From assembly GCF_900473935.1 (NCBI RefSeq), contig NZ_UCNN01000015.1:1-64000 (forward strand): 64,000 nt of DNA. Reading direction: 5' to 3'. Position 1 is the first letter of the stretch; each line of letters begins with the position of its first letter. Origin of the DNA: Synechococcus sp. UW105. Lineage in GTDB: Bacteria; Cyanobacteriota; Cyanobacteriia; PCC-6307; Cyanobiaceae. The notes beneath the pieces are model-generated. The model was not told where the DNA came from and made no database searches. It worked only from the letters and a program-made list of their open reading frames with translations. The position numbers and the translations under genes were made by a program. Positions 63,964 through 64,000 of the stretch are shown piece by piece.

Positions 63964-64000
63964 ATGGCCCTTCAGGATCTGGAGACCTTCCTCGCCACAG
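63964..64000 (+). CDS. Possible gene start running off the right edge
   Basis: ATG 63964 opens MALQDLETFLAT and continues to the window end. The peptide is acidic and helical. Another frame from an ATG near 63925 is also open, so the assignment is uncertain. Too short to name. Confidence 0.3.
   Translation, partial: MALQDLETFLAT

Overview
The window looks like chromosome from a marine picocyanobacterium of the Synechococcus/Prochlorococcus lineage. The evidence is the thylakoid block rubA-ycf48-psbE-psbF-psbL-psbJ in the usual cyanobacterial order, an ndhC-ndhK-ndhJ operon, a Mg-chelatase ChlD, and marine-Synechococcus-like codon use and protein style in the flanks. I see no tRNA, rRNA, CRISPR array, insertion sequence or phage gene.

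Layout. (1) 1-16.2 kb is GC-rich core: a calpain-like cysteine protease cut by the left edge, a small secreted protein, photolyase, a Nudix hydrolase, an ABC exporter, folK, chlD, an MlaD/MlaF lipid-transport pair, a YvcK/CofD-like protein, ndhJ-K-C, and the rubredoxin/Ycf48/cytochrome b559 block. (2) 16.3-19.3 kb holds a broken conserved gene, then UDP-glucuronate 4-epimerase and UDP-glucose 6-dehydrogenase. (3) 19.3 to about 42 kb is an AT-richer island whose genes all lie on the minus strand, including gene-free stretches of 1.26 and 0.59 kb. The plus strand is strikingly purine-rich, most of all between genes. (4) 42-54.5 kb continues the same surface-polysaccharide locus with rising GC. 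(5) 54.8-60.5 kb carries the export and control genes (Wza-like, Wzc-like tyrosine kinase, dual-specificity-type phosphatase) and a probable outer-membrane protein. (6) 60.6-64 kb returns to core: glycosyltransferase, hisS, glycosyltransferase with a basic tail, and the edge of another gene.

How the genes fit together. The 16.8-58.9 kb region reads as a Wzy-type capsule/O-antigen locus. UDP-glucose goes to UDP-glucuronate (Ugd), then to UDP-galacturonate (epimerase) or UDP-xylose (decarboxylase). A WbpM-like dehydratase, a WbpV-like reductase and a WbpL-like phosphosugar transferase probably make and load a 6-deoxy-HexNAc primer on undecaprenyl phosphate. A complete WbpA-WbpB-WbpE-WbpD set predicts UDP-GlcNAc3NAcA. 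An L-2-hydroxyglutarate oxidase is co-transcribed beside the WbpB homologue, which suggests local recycling of the 2-hydroxyglutarate that WbpB-type enzymes make. A WbpG/HisH/HisF trio predicts an acetamidino modification. Other tailoring genes are an asparagine synthase homologue, a second DegT aminotransferase, an acyltransferase, a CapK-like adenylate-forming enzyme, a heparinase II/III-like lyase and a fused zinc-ADH/Gfo-Idh oxidoreductase. A Wzy candidate is present; no Wzx flippase was found.

Signs of turnover include a frameshifted and nonsense-mutated gene after psbJ, two gene remnants abutting at 40.7-41.1 kb that look like a deletion scar, and a possibly frame-disrupted 5' end on the outer-membrane protein gene. 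Functional names rest on motifs and family resemblance read by eye; no database search was run.
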